Source of the DNA: JASLDZ01 sp964235945
Lineage (GTDB): Bacteria > Pseudomonadota > Alphaproteobacteria > Caulobacterales > Caulobacteraceae
Assembly (NCBI GenBank): GCA_964235945.1
Contig: CAXSDV010000019.1
Coordinates: forward strand, 1 to 45,543
Reading direction: 5' to 3'
DNA length: 45,543 bases
The notes under the pieces were generated by a model that saw only the letters and a list, made by a program, of their open reading frames with translations, searched no databases and was not told the origin of the DNA. The position numbers and the translations under genes were made by a program. How positions within the stretch are numbered: the first letter of the stretch is position 1; the number at the start of each line of letters is the position of its first letter. Below, piece after piece: positions 8,161 to 17,004 of this stretch.

Positions 8161-9447
8161 TTGACCGGTCTCCATCGCCGCCCGGACGCGGCGAACGCGC
8201 TGTGGTTGGAGGACGCGCCCCTGGCCGACATCGCGCGGGAGGTGGGCACCCCCGCCTACGTGTACTCGGCCGGCCGTCTGCGCGAGGACTTCACCGCCTT
8301 CCGCGACGCTTTCGCGGCCGAGTCGCCGCTGGTGGCCTACGCGGTCAAGGCCAACGGCAGCCTGGCGGTGCTGCGGGTGCTGGCGGCGCTGGGCGCGGGG
8401 GCCGACACCGTCTCGGGCGGCGAGGTGCGCCGCGCGCTGGCGGCCGAGATCGCGCCGGAGCGGATCATCTTCTCGGGCGTGGGCAAGACGGACGAGGAAC
8501 TGGCCTTCGCGGTTCAGGCGGGGGTGGGCTGCCTCAACCTCGAGTCCGAACCGGAGCTCGCGCGCCTGTCGGCGGTGGCGCGGCGGCTGGGCGCGCGGCC
8601 GCGCATCGCCCTGCGCGTCAATCCGGACGTGGGAGCGGGCGGCCACGCGCGCATCACCACGGGGGACGCGGGGTCCAAGTTCGGCGCCCCCCTGTCCGAG
8701 GCCGGGCGCCTTTACGCGCGCGCCGCCGCCGATCCGCACCTGGAGGCCTACGGCCTGGCCTGCCACATCGGCAGCCAGATCACCGACCTCGCCCCCCTGG
8801 AGGCCGCCTACGGCCGGTTGCGGGCGCTGGCGCAGGAGCTGCGCGACGGGGGCCTCGGGGTGCGCCGGCTCGACCTCGGCGGCGGGCTGGGCGTCGACTA
8901 CGGCGACGGACGACCCGCCCCGCCCACCGTCCAGGACCTGGCCGCCGCCGTGCGCCGGGCCCTGGGAGGCTTCGAGGCCGAGCTCGCCTTCGAGCCCGGA
9001 CGGGCGGTGGCCGCGCGCGCGGGCGTGCTCCTGGCCACGGTGATCCACGTCAACCCCCGCCCGGACGGGCGCACCTTCCTGGTGCTGGACGCGGGCATGA
9101 ACGACCTGGCGAGGCCGGCGCTGTACGACGCCTGGCACGCGCTGGAGCCGGTGAACGCGCCCCGGCCGGGCGCGCCCGTCGCCTACGACGTGGTGGGCCC
9201 CGTGTGCGAGTCCACGGACGTGTTCGCCCGCGGCCGCCGGCTCCAGCCGCTGGAGGCGGGGGACGTGACGGCCTTCACCTGCGCGGGGGCCTACGGCGCG
9301 GCCATGGCCGGCGAGTACAACAGCCGTCCCCTCGCGCCGGAGGTGCTGGTGGACGGCGCGCGCCGGGCGGTGACGCGCCCGCGCCCGACCTACGAGGAGA
9401 TGCTGGCGCGCGAGGTCGCGCCAGACTGGCTCAACGCGCCGGAGTGA
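8161..9447 (+). CDS. lysA: Diaminopimelate decarboxylase
   Basis: A 428-residue PLP enzyme that decarboxylates meso-diaminopimelate to L-lysine in the cytoplasm. The PLP lysine is Lys63 in YAVKAN. Other fold-type III features are HIGSQI, the glycine-rich phosphate loop DLGGGLGVDYG, EPGR, and the second-subunit motif CESTDVFA followed by GAYGAAMAGEYNSRP. Length is typical. The start is TTG at 8161; no in-frame ATG lies between the lptM stop and conserved sequence. It ends 17 bases inside the convergent small gene at 9431. It is probably the last gene of the argH-lptM-lysA operon. Confidence 0.97.
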   Translation: MTGLHRRPDAANALWLEDAPLADIAREVGTPAYVYSAGRLREDFTAFRDAFAAESPLVAYAVKANGSLAVLRVLAALGAGADTVSGGEVRRALAAEIAPERIIFSGVGKTDEELAFAVQAGVGCLNLESEPELARLSAVARRLGARPRIALRVNPDVGAGGHARITTGDAGSKFGAPLSEAGRLYARAAADPHLEAYGLACHIGSQITDLAPLEAAYGRLRALAQELRDGGLGVRRLDLGGGLGVDYGDGRPAPPTVQDLAAAVRRALGGFEAELAFEPGRAVAARAGVLLATVIHVNPRPDGRTFLVLDAGMNDLARPALYDAWHALEPVNAPRPGAPVAYDVVGPVCESTDVFARGRRLQPLEAGDVTAFTCAGAYGAAMAGEYNSRPLAPEVLVDGARRAVTRPRPTYEEMLAREVAPDWLNAPE

Positions 9448-9667
9448 CCGCGGGGGCGGCGGGGCGCGGCCGGTCGGGGCGGCCGGTCAGGCGCGACAAT
9501 CGCACGGGAACGCCGCAGATGCGCTGCTCGGACGACCACCAGCCGCCCGAGCCCTCGCACCGCGCTTCCGGGTTGGCGTACAACACCTGGTAGGCCCAGA
9601 CCCCGACGCAGGACAGCGCGAACAGCGCCAGGAAGGTGTACTTGAGCCGCGTCATCACTGCGTTCAT
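9431..9667 (-). CDS. Small membrane-anchored protein of unknown function
   Basis: A 78-residue protein, not recognised by name. One hydrophobic segment (TFLALFALSCVGVWAYQVLYA) near the N-terminus would act as a signal anchor. Beyond it lie two cysteines in CEGSGGWWSSEQRIC, a plausible periplasmic disulfide loop with a Trp pair, then a Pro/Arg-rich tail. Start codons at 9667 (MNAVM) and 9655 (MTRLK) are both possible, and neither has a strong ribosome binding site. It converges on and overlaps the last 17 bases of lysA, and diverges from etfB. Coding-like composition and the membrane plus Cys pattern support it as real; the function is unknown. Confidence 0.6.
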   Translation of the reverse strand: MNAVMTRLKYTFLALFALSCVGVWAYQVLYANPEARCEGSGGWWSSEQRICGVPVRLSRLTGRPDRPRPAAPAVTPAR

Positions 9668-9715
9668 GCGCGGTTGTATGGGCGCCGGGCGACCTCGCGG
9701 CAAGCTCCCGCACCC

Positions 9716-9721
9716 TTGACG
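9716..9721 (+). promoter_or_regulatory. Possible -35 element of the etfBA promoter
   Basis: TTGACG, the alphaproteobacterial housekeeping -35 consensus, lies 56 bases before the etfB start in the intergenic region between etfB and the divergent small gene. No clear -10 box is visible at the expected distance, so this is only a candidate. Confidence 0.3.
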
Positions 9722-9777
9722 CGGCCCTGTCGCGCGCCTTTGTGCGCTGCCAATAGGTGTACGTCGGAGGCAAGTCG

Positions 9778-10527
9778 GTGAAGGTGCTCACGCCCGTCAA
9801 GCGGGTGATCGACTACAACGTGAAGGCGCGCGTGAAGGCCGACGGCTCTGGCGTGGAGCTCGCCAACGTCAAGATGAGCATGAACCCCTTCGACGAGATC
9901 GCCGTCGAGGAGGCCGTGCGCCTGAAGGAGCGCGGGATCGCCACCGAGATCGTGGCCGTGTCCATCGGGCCGCAGCAGTGCCAGGAAACGCTGCGCACGG
10001 CGCTGGCCATGGGCGCCGACCGCGGCGTGCTGATCCTCACCGACCAGGACCTCGAGCCCCTGGCCGTCGCCAAGCTGCTGAAGGCGGTGGTGGAGGCGGA
10101 GAGCCCCCGCCTCGTGCTGATGGGCAAGCAGGCCATCGACGGCGACAACAACGCCACCGGCCAGATGCTGGCGGCGCTCCTGGACCGGCCCCAGGCGACC
10201 TTCGCCTCCAAGCTGGAGGTGGAGGGCGACAGCGCGCGCGTCACCCGCGAGGTGGACGGCGGCCTGCAGGTTCTGGAGGTGGCGCTCCCCGCGGTCGTGA
10301 CGGTGGACCTGCGCCTGAACGAGCCGCGCTACGCCAGCCTGCCCAACATCATGAAGGCCAAGAAGAAGCCCATCGACAGCAAGACCCCCGCCGACCTCGG
10401 CGTGGACGTCGCGCCGCGGCTCAAGGTGGTCCGCGTGGCCGAGCCGCCCAAGCGCGGCGGCGGGATCAAGGTGGACGACGTGGCCGACCTCGTCGTCCGG
10501 CTGAAGAACGAAGCGGGAGTGATCTGA
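9778..10527 (+). CDS. etfB: Electron transfer flavoprotein, beta subunit
   Basis: A 249-residue subunit of the soluble heterodimer that carries electrons from acyl-CoA and other dehydrogenases to ETF-ubiquinone oxidoreductase. It begins VKVLTPVKRVIDYN, as EtfB proteins do, and carries the AMP-binding and docking region DGDNNATGQMLAALLDRPQ and the signature VDLRLNEPRYASLPNIMKAK. The GTG at 9778 is preferred over the upstream in-frame start at 9757, because a GGAGG site lies seven bases before it and the family begins there. etfA starts three bases after its stop. Confidence 0.97.
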   Translation: MKVLTPVKRVIDYNVKARVKADGSGVELANVKMSMNPFDEIAVEEAVRLKERGIATEIVAVSIGPQQCQETLRTALAMGADRGVLILTDQDLEPLAVAKLLKAVVEAESPRLVLMGKQAIDGDNNATGQMLAALLDRPQATFASKLEVEGDSARVTREVDGGLQVLEVALPAVVTVDLRLNEPRYASLPNIMKAKKKPIDSKTPADLGVDVAPRLKVVRVAEPPKRGGGIKVDDVADLVVRLKNEAGVI

Positions 10528-10529
10528 CC

Positions 10530-11471
10530 ATGGCCGTGCTCGTCATCGCCGACCACGACGGCCACGCCGTCCGCGACACCACCCACAAGGCCGTCACCGC
10601 GGCGCAGCAGATCGGCGGCGAGGTCGACGTGCTGGTCGCCGGGGCCGACGTTCAGGCCCTGGCCCAGGCCGCGGCCGCCATCGCGGGCGTGCGCAAGGTG
10701 CTGCTGGTGCAGAGCGGCGACCTCGGCCACCTGGTGGCGGAGGCGCTGGTGGAGGCCGTGCTCCCGCTGGCGGCCGGCTACGACGCGGTGCTGACGCCCT
10801 CCAGCTCCGCCGGCAAGAACTTCGCGCCGCGCCTGGCCGCCAGGCTGGACGTATCGCCCATCTCCGACATCGTGGAGGTGGTGGACGCCAAGACCTTCGT
10901 GCGCCCCATCTACGCGGGCAACGCGCTGGAGACCGTCACCTCGTCGGACGAGAAACTCGTGGTCACCGTGCGCCCCACCGCCTTCAAGGCCGCCGCCGAA
11001 GGCGGGTCCGCCCCGGTGGAGACCGTGGAGCCCGGCGCCCCGTCCGCCAACGCCGCGCGGTTCGTCTCGGAGGAGGTGGTCAAGTCCGACCGGCCCGAGC
11101 TCGGCGCGGCCAAGGTCGTCGTCTCCGGCGGGCGCGCGCTGGGGTCGGCCGAGGAGTTCCACAGGATCCTCGAACCCCTGGCCGACAAGCTGGGCGCGGC
11201 GGTGGGCGCCAGCCGAGCGGCGGTGGACGCGGGCTACGCCCCCAACGACTACCAGGTGGGCCAGACGGGCAAGGTGGTGGCCCCCGACCTGTACATCGCC
11301 GTGGGCATATCCGGCGCCATCCAGCACCTGGCGGGGATGAAGGACTCCAAGACCATCGTGGCCATCAACAAGGACGCGGACGCGCCCATCTTCCAGGTCG
11401 CCGACTACGGCCTGGTGGCCGACTACAAGACCGCCGTGCCCGAGCTGACCGAGGCCCTGCCCCAGCGCTGA
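10530..11471 (+). CDS. etfA: Electron transfer flavoprotein, alpha subunit
   Basis: A 313-residue FAD-binding partner of EtfB. The C-terminal FAD domain is complete: SGGRALGS, GASRAAVDAGYAPNDYQVGQTG, LYIAVGISGAIQHLAGM and INKDADAPIFQVADYG. The N-terminal domain starts MAVLVIADHDG. FAD in this domain accepts electrons from dehydrogenases in fatty-acid and amino-acid oxidation. It forms a two-gene operon with etfB and is followed by a strong intrinsic terminator. Confidence 0.97.
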   Translation: MAVLVIADHDGHAVRDTTHKAVTAAQQIGGEVDVLVAGADVQALAQAAAAIAGVRKVLLVQSGDLGHLVAEALVEAVLPLAAGYDAVLTPSSSAGKNFAPRLAARLDVSPISDIVEVVDAKTFVRPIYAGNALETVTSSDEKLVVTVRPTAFKAAAEGGSAPVETVEPGAPSANAARFVSEEVVKSDRPELGAAKVVVSGGRALGSAEEFHRILEPLADKLGAAVGASRAAVDAGYAPNDYQVGQTGKVVAPDLYIAVGISGAIQHLAGMKDSKTIVAINKDADAPIFQVADYGLVADYKTAVPELTEALPQR

Positions 11472-11497
11472 ACCCGCCCGCCTTCACGCGATCATCA

Positions 11498-11527
11498 GGG
11501 GCGCGTCCGCCGGACGCGCCCCTTTTT
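11498..11527 (+). terminator. Rho-independent terminator of etfBA
   Basis: A near-perfect GC-rich inverted repeat (arms 11498-11508 and 11512-11522, with a three-base loop) is followed by five T residues. It begins 26 bases after the etfA stop. Confidence 0.9.
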
Positions 11528-11737
11528 CGTCCGTGCCCGGAGCTGCGAGACCGACGGATTTTTGTGACGAGCGCGTGTCTTTTGATCCGCACCCGGAGCT
11601 AAAACACTTGCGTTCCGGCCCGCCCGGGCGCATCTGCATCCTCGACGCGACCACGACTGGAAGGCTGATCCCCACAGGACATAACCCGAGAGCCGCTCGC
11701 GTCTCTTTTTCGGCCCTGCGCCCAGAGGAGACGCCCC

Positions 11738-11887
11738 ATGAAGATCCTGACCTCGCTGCCCACGGCGATCCTGTCCTTCGCCTACACGGGCGTGATGGGA
11801 CCGCACGAACGCCGCCCGCTCGACTACGCCGCGCCCCGCGTCGTTTCGCACGCGGCGCGCACCTGGATCAGCCCGCGGCACGCCTGA
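11738..11887 (+). CDS. Small ORF, 49 residues, unknown
   Basis: ATG at 11738 follows an AGAGGAG ribosome binding site at good spacing, and the 49-codon frame ends just before a strong terminator at 11920. The protein begins MKILTSLPTAILSFAYTGVM, a short hydrophobic stretch with one Lys before it, and ends in a basic tail with Arg and His. It has no recognised domain. Its own 5' leader (about 210 bases after the etfA terminator) and own terminator suggest a monocistronic small-protein gene. The leader shows no clear promoter. The ORF could instead be part of a regulatory RNA. Confidence 0.55.
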   Translation: MKILTSLPTAILSFAYTGVMGPHERRPLDYAAPRVVSHAARTWISPRHA

Positions 11888-11919
11888 GCGGCTCCGCCCT
11901 TCCGACTCGAGACGGCCGC

Positions 11920-11951
11920 AAAGGCCCCCCGGAGCGATCCGGGGGGCCTTT
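11920..11951 (+). terminator. Rho-independent terminator after the 49-codon ORF
   Basis: A perfect 13-base-pair stem (AAAGGCCCCCCGG at 11920-11932, complement at 11939-11951) has a six-base loop and ends in TTT. The A-run on the left means it could also work on the other strand. Confidence 0.85.
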
Positions 11952-12001
11952 CGCTTGGACGGCCCCCGCCCTAAGCCCGTCCCTTCGCCGGAGGACGCGC
12001 C

Positions 12002-12799
12002 GTGAGCCTGCTTGAGGTCGAGATCGAGGGGCCGGTCGCGCGGCTCACCCTGAACCGGCCGGAAAGCCTCAACGCCCTGGGCGCCCCGGGCGACGGCGAC
12101 GCGGTGGCCGCCGCCTGCGAGCGGGTGAACGCGGACGGCGCCGTGCGCTGCGCGGTGCTCACCGGGGCGGGGCGCGCCTTTTCCGCGGGCGGCGACGTCA
12201 AGGCCATGCGCGACAAGGCGGGCGCCTTCGCGGGCGGCGGCGTGGCCATCCGCGACGGCTATCGCCGCAACATCCACCGCCTCGTGCGCGCCTTCTACAA
12301 CCTGGAGGTGCCGCTGATCGCGGCGGTGAACGGCGCGGCGGTGGGGCTGGGCTGCGACGTGGCCTGCATGGCCGACATCCGCATCGCGAGCTCGACCGCG
12401 CGCTTCGGCGTGACCTTCCTCAAGCTCGGCCTGATCCCGGGCGACGGCGGGGCCTGGCTCCTGCCGCGCACGGTGGGCCTGAGCCGCGCGGCCGAAATGC
12501 TGTTCACCGGCGACATGATCGACGCCGCCACCGCCGAGCGCTGGGGCCTGGTCTCGCGCGTGGTGGAGCCGGACGCGCTGATGGACGAGGCCCTCGCGCT
12601 GGCGCGCCGCATCGCCGCCCAGCCGCCCCACGCCCTGCGCATGGCCAAGAGCCTGCTGCGCCAGGGCCAGGTCGCCAGCTACGACGTCATGATGGAGATG
12701 AGCGCCGCCGCCCAGGGCCTGGCCCACCTGACCGAGGACCACATGGAAGGGGTGGCGGCGGTGATCGACAAGCGCGAGCCGCGCTTCGAGGGCCGCTGA
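12002..12799 (+). CDS. Crotonase-family protein lacking both hydratase glutamates
   Basis: A 265-residue member of the enoyl-CoA hydratase/isomerase superfamily. The CoA-binding and oxyanion-hole motif is SAGGDVKAM (residues 61-69), with NGAAVGLGCDVA at 110-121 giving the second oxyanion glycine. The two catalytic glutamates of true hydratases (Glu144 and Glu164 in the rat enzyme) align with Asp119 and Phe139 here. Simple water addition across enoyl-CoA is therefore doubtful; an isomerase or other acyl-CoA role is more likely. The start is GTG at 12002 with GGAGG at 11990-11994. The pirin gene lies 66 bases downstream. EtfBA upstream also serves acyl-CoA oxidation, but a terminator separates the two. 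Confidence 0.88.
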   Translation: MSLLEVEIEGPVARLTLNRPESLNALGAPGDGDAVAAACERVNADGAVRCAVLTGAGRAFSAGGDVKAMRDKAGAFAGGGVAIRDGYRRNIHRLVRAFYNLEVPLIAAVNGAAVGLGCDVACMADIRIASSTARFGVTFLKLGLIPGDGGAWLLPRTVGLSRAAEMLFTGDMIDAATAERWGLVSRVVEPDALMDEALALARRIAAQPPHALRMAKSLLRQGQVASYDVMMEMSAAAQGLAHLTEDHMEGVAAVIDKREPRFEGR

Positions 12800-12865
12800 A
12801 GCTCCACCTTGCGGCGCGTGAAGGCCGGGCCATATGACGCGCCGTTCCATCCCGGGAGCCCGTCC

Positions 12866-13564
12866 ATGATCGACAAGCGCAGCTTCCAGAGCCTCGGCCA
12901 CGCCGACCACGGCTGGCTCAACGCCCGCCACCACTTCTCCTTCGCCGACCACCACGACCCCGCGCGCATGGGCTGGGGCGCGCTTCGCGTGTGGAACGAC
13001 GACGAGATCGCGCCCGGGTCGGGCTTCCCGGCCCACCCGCACCGCGACATGGAGATCATCACCTACGTCCGCTCGGGCGCGATCACCCACCAGGACAGCC
13101 TGGGCAACACCGGCCGCACCGAGGCGGGCGACGTGCAGGTGATGAGCGCGGGTTCGGGCGTGCGCCACGCCGAGTTCAACCTCGAGTCCGGGCCCACCAC
13201 CCTGTTCCAGCTGTGGATCCTGCCGCGCGAGGCGGGCGGGACGCCCTCCTGGGGGGCGCGCGCCTTCCCCAAGGGCGACCGCTCCGGGCGCTTCGTCACC
13301 CTGGCCTCGGGCTATCCCGACGACGCGGACGCCCTGCCCATCCGCACGGACGCGCGCGTGCTGGGGGCGACGGTGAAGGCGGGCGAGGTGGTGGACTACG
13401 CGCTGACCGCGGACCGCCACGCCTACCTCGTCTCCGCCAAGGGCGCGGTGGAGGTGAACGGCGTGCGGCTGGACGCGCGCGACGGCGCCGCCGTGACCGG
13501 CGAAACGCGCCTGGCCGTGCACGCGCTGGAAGACGCGGAGCTCGTGCTGGTGGACGCGGCCTGA
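12866..13564 (+). CDS. Pirin-family bicupin
   Basis: A 232-residue pirin of the YhaK/YhhW type with two cupin domains. The metal ligands of the N-terminal cupin are in place: His57 and His59 (HPHRDME) and His101 and Glu103 (GVRHAEFN). Some bacterial pirins have quercetin 2,3-dioxygenase activity, and others act as redox sensors; which applies here is unknown. The C-terminal cupin is the usual degenerate one. The start at 12866 (MIDKRSF) is where the family begins; an in-frame upstream start at 12809 would add unconserved residues. It is cytoplasmic and follows the crotonase gene. Confidence 0.93.
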   Translation: MIDKRSFQSLGHADHGWLNARHHFSFADHHDPARMGWGALRVWNDDEIAPGSGFPAHPHRDMEIITYVRSGAITHQDSLGNTGRTEAGDVQVMSAGSGVRHAEFNLESGPTTLFQLWILPREAGGTPSWGARAFPKGDRSGRFVTLASGYPDDADALPIRTDARVLGATVKAGEVVDYALTADRHAYLVSAKGAVEVNGVRLDARDGAAVTGETRLAVHALEDAELVLVDAA

Positions 13565-13664
13565 GCCCCCTCCCCAGCGGGCTGCGGCGATCGGACCCGG
13601 CTCGCGGACATCTTCCAGGCGCGCGCGGAGGCTAGACACGCCGCGTCGTCCGGAGCCCCTCGCC

Positions 13665-13880
13665 ATGCGCCCCCGTTCCGCCGCCGCCCTGCTGGTCCTG
13701 GGCCTCGCCGGCGGCCCCCTCCTGTCCGGGTGCCTGGTGGCCGCCGCCGCCGGGGCGGTGGGAACGGTGGCGGTGACCGGCGTCAAGGCGGGGGCCAAGG
13801 TCACGGGCGCGGTGGTGGGCGTCGCGGCGGACGGCGTGGGCGCCGCCGGCCGCGCCGTCACCGGCTCGCCGCGACGCTGA
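13665..13880 (+). CDS. Tiny lipoprotein
   Basis: A 71-residue protein with a clear lipoprotein signal: two Arg near the start, a hydrophobic core and the lipobox LLSGC with Cys23. The mature part is almost only Gly, Ala and Val with regularly placed Lys, ending SPRR, and looks like a small amphipathic or glycine-zipper-like segment. No named family is recognised with certainty; small lipoproteins of this sort are common in Gram-negative bacteria. It lies about 100 bases after the pirin gene and 169 bases before ileS. No terminator with a T-run was found after it. Confidence 0.7.
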   Translation: MRPRSAAALLVLGLAGGPLLSGCLVAAAAGAVGTVAVTGVKAGAKVTGAVVGVAADGVGAAGRAVTGSPRR

Positions 13881-14049
13881 GCGCGCTTTGCGCGGGCGCG
13901 GGCGCTCTGGTAAGGCGGGGGCATGATCCGGGCCCCCGCGCGTAGGCGAATCCTCCGCCCGGCGTGACGGCGGGCCGCCGGCCCGCGCCGCGCCGGGACG
14001 CCCGCCTCCGCCCTCCTCCCCGCGCCGCCACCTCCGAGCCCCGCCCGCC

Positions 14050-17004
14050 ATGGCCGACGACCGTTCCGCCCCCGCCCAAGCCGATGCGACGGAGGCGACC
14101 GAGCGCGACTACCGCGAAACGGTGTTCCTGCCGCAAACGCGCTTCCCCATGCGCGCGGGCCTGCCCAAGCTCGAGCCCGAGCTGTTGGCGCGGTGGAAAG
14201 AAGCCGACCTCTACGCCTCCATCCGCGCCCAGCGCCAAGCGGCCGGCGCGCCCCTGTTCGTGCTGCACGACGGGCCGCCCTACGCCAACGGGGCCATCCA
14301 CATCGGCCACGCGCTCAACAAGCTGCTCAAGGACTTCGTGGTGCGCTCGCGCTTCGCCCTGGGCCACGACGTCGACTACCGGCCGGGCTGGGACTGCCAC
14401 GGCCTGCCCATCGAGTGGAAGATCGAGGAGGAGGTGCGCCGCGGCGGCCGCACCAAGCGCGACGTGCCGGTGGAGGAGTTCCGCACCCGCTGCCGCGACT
14501 ACGCCGCCCACTGGATCGGCGAACAGTCGCGGCAGTTCCAGCGCCTGGGCGTGCTGGGCGACTGGGCGCACCGCTACGCCACCATGGACTACGCCTCGGA
14601 AGCGACCATCGTGGCCGAATTCCACAAGGTGCTGATGAGCGGGCGGCTGTACCGCGGCTCCAAGCCCGTCATGTGGAGCCCGGTGGAGGGTACCGCCCTG
14701 GCCGACGCCGAGGTCGAGTACCACGACCTCAACTCGCCCATGATCTGGGTGAAGTTCCCCGTGCGCTCGGGCGTCGGGGACGGACCGCACGCCGACGACC
14801 TGCGCCGCGCCTGCGTCGTCATCTGGACCACCACGCCGTGGACCATCCCCGCCAACCGCGCGATCAGCTACGGCCCGTCCATCAGCTACGGCCTGTACCG
14901 CGTGGAGGGCGTGGGCGAGGCGCAGGACGCGGCGCCCAACGCCCGCACCGGCGACCTGCTGATCCTGGCCGACAAGCTGGCCGAGCCCGTGTTCTCCGCC
15001 GCGAACATCACCGCCTGGACGCGGCTGGACGGCGTCGACCCCGCCGGCCTCGTCTGCGCCCACCCCCTGTCCGAGCTCGACGCGGGCTACGGCTTCGCCG
15101 TGCCGCTGCTCGCGGGCGACCACGTCACGGACGACGCGGGCACGGGCTTCGTGCACACCGCTCCCGGCCACGGCCAGGAGGACTACCTCGCCTGGCTGGC
15201 CTCGGGCCGCCGGGAGATCCCCGAGACCGTGGGGCCGGACGGAACCTACTTCGCCGACGTGCCGCTGTTCGGCGGCCTGCAGGTCATCGAGGCGGAGGGC
15301 AAGAAGGCGGGCAAGTTCGGCCCCGCCAACGGCGCGGTGATGGGCAAGCTGACGGAGGTGGGCGCCCTGCTCGCCCACGGGCGGCTGAACCACAGCTACC
15401 CGCACTCCTGGCGCTCCAAGGCGCCCGTGCTCTACCGCAACACCCCCCAGTGGTTCATCTCGCTGGACGCGGAGGTCCCGCCGGGCGGCGAGGGGGCGAG
15501 CCTGCGCGCCACGGCGCTGGACGCCGTGGAGGCTGTCGCCTTCACGCCCGAGACCGGCCGCAACCGCATCCGCGGCATGGTCGCCGGCCGGCCCGACTGG
15601 CTGGTCAGCCGCCAGCGCGCCTGGGGCACGCCGCTCGCCATGTTCGTCGACCGCCGCACGGGCGAGCCCCTGCGCGACGGCGAAGTCAACGCGCGCATCC
15701 AGGCGGCGGTGGCCGAGCGCGGGGCCGACGCCTGGTTCACCGACGATGCGGCCGCCTACCTGGGGCCGGACCGCGACCCGGCCGACTTCGAGCGCGTGGA
15801 CGACATCCTGGACGTCTGGTTCGACAGCGGCTGCACCCACGCCTTTGCGATCGAAGGCCGTGCGGACTCGCACTGGCCCGCCGACCTCTACCTGGAGGGC
15901 TCCGACCAGGCGCGCGGCTGGTTCCAGTCGTCGCTGCTGGAGGCGTGCGCCACCCGCGGGCGCGCGCCCTACAGGGCGGTCGTGACCCACGGCTTCACCC
16001 TGGACGAGGCCGGGGAGAAGATGAGCAAGTCGCGCGGCAACACGGTCGAGCCCCAGTCGGTCATCAAGGACAGCGGCGCCGAGATCATCCGCCTGTGGGT
16101 GGCCGCCGTGGACTTCGCCGACGACCAGCGCATCGGCAAGACGATCCTGCAGACCGTGTCGGACGGCTACCGCAAGCTGCGCAACACCCTGCGTTACCTG
16201 CTGGGCGCGCTGGAGGGCTTCGACGCCGCCGAGGCCGTTCCGGTCGAGGACATGCCGCTGTTGGAGCGCTGGGTGCTGCACCGCCTGTGGGAGCTCGACC
16301 GCGAGGTGCGCGCCGCCTATACGGGCTATCGCTTCAACGAGGTCTGGCGCCTCGTGTTCGAGTTCGCCCAGGGCGACCTGTCGGCCTTCTACCTCGACGT
16401 GCGCAAGGACGCGCTTTACTGCGACCGGCCCGACTCGCCGCGCCGCCGCGCCGCACGCACGGTGATGGACGCGGTGTTCGACCGGCTCACCGCTTGGCTC
16501 GGCCCCATCGCCGCCTTCACCTGCGAGGAGGCCTGGAGCGTGCGCCGGCCGGACGCCGGCTTCAACGCCGCCCGCGTCTTCCCCGACACGCCCGACGCTT
16601 GGCGCGACGCGGAGCTCTGGGGCCGCTGGAAGCGCATCGGCCGGGTGCTGGAGGTGGTCACGGGCGCGCTGGAGGTGGAGCGGCGCGAAAAGCGCATCGG
16701 CTCGGCGCTGGAAGCCGCGCCGCGGGTGTGGATCGCCGATCCCGAGCTCCTGGCCGCCTTCGACGGCGTGGAGGCGGAGGACGTGTTCCGCACCAGCGGG
16801 GCCGAGCTCCTGGCCGGCGAGGGTCCGGCGGACGCCTTCCGCCTTCCCGAAGTCCCCGGCGTGGCGGTGGAGCCCGTGCGCGCGGGGGGCGCCAAGTGCC
16901 GCCGCTCGTGGAAGGTCAAGCCCGAGGTCACGGCCGCCACCGGCTGGCTGACGCTGCGCGACGCGGACGCCGTGGCCGCCTGGGACCGCGCCCATGCGCT
17001 CTGA
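14050..17004 (+). CDS. ileS: Isoleucyl-tRNA synthetase
   Basis: A 984-residue class I synthetase that charges tRNA-Ile. The HIGH motif is at residues 84-87 (AIHIGHALNK) and the KMSKS loop at 657-661 (GEKMSKSRGN). The editing (CP1) domain lies between, with TTPWTIPANRA and the HTAPGHGQEDY motif. The C-terminal region ends with GAKCRRSWK and lacks the paired cysteines of the E. coli-type zinc finger, which is common in alphaproteobacteria. The 169 bases before the ATG contain a GC-rich dyad without a T-run and no clear T-box, as expected outside the Gram-positives. Its 3' end overlaps lspA by 11 bases. Confidence 0.98.
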   Translation: MADDRSAPAQADATEATERDYRETVFLPQTRFPMRAGLPKLEPELLARWKEADLYASIRAQRQAAGAPLFVLHDGPPYANGAIHIGHALNKLLKDFVVRSRFALGHDVDYRPGWDCHGLPIEWKIEEEVRRGGRTKRDVPVEEFRTRCRDYAAHWIGEQSRQFQRLGVLGDWAHRYATMDYASEATIVAEFHKVLMSGRLYRGSKPVMWSPVEGTALADAEVEYHDLNSPMIWVKFPVRSGVGDGPHADDLRRACVVIWTTTPWTIPANRAISYGPSISYGLYRVEGVGEAQDAAPNARTGDLLILADKLAEPVFSAANITAWTRLDGVDPAGLVCAHPLSELDAGYGFAVPLLAGDHVTDDAGTGFVHTAPGHGQEDYLAWLASGRREIPETVGPDGTYFADVPLFGGLQVIEAEGKKAGKFGPANGAVMGKLTEVGALLAHGRLNHSYPHSWRSKAPVLYRNTPQWFISLDAEVPPGGEGASLRATALDAVEAVAFTPETGRNRIRGMVAGRPDWLVSRQRAWGTPLAMFVDRRTGEPLRDGEVNARIQAAVAERGADAWFTDDAAAYLGPDRDPADFERVDDILDVWFDSGCTHAFAIEGRADSHWPADLYLEGSDQARGWFQSSLLEACATRGRAPYRAVVTHGFTLDEAGEKMSKSRGNTVEPQSVIKDSGAEIIRLWVAAVDFADDQRIGKTILQTVSDGYRKLRNTLRYLLGALEGFDAAEAVPVEDMPLLERWVLHRLWELDREVRAAYTGYRFNEVWRLVFEFAQGDLSAFYLDVRKDALYCDRPDSPRRRAARTVMDAVFDRLTAWLGPIAAFTCEEAWSVRRPDAGFNAARVFPDTPDAWRDAELWGRWKRIGRVLEVVTGALEVERREKRIGSALEAAPRVWIADPELLAAFDGVEAEDVFRTSGAELLAGEGPADAFRLPEVPGVAVEPVRAGGAKCRRSWKVKPEVTAATGWLTLRDADAVAAWDRAHAL

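Noticed and set aside
13914..13938. GC-rich dyad before ileS as a terminator or riboswitch
   Set aside because: The arms pair (GCGGGGGC and GCCCCCGC), but there is no T-run and no T-box or other known riboswitch core.
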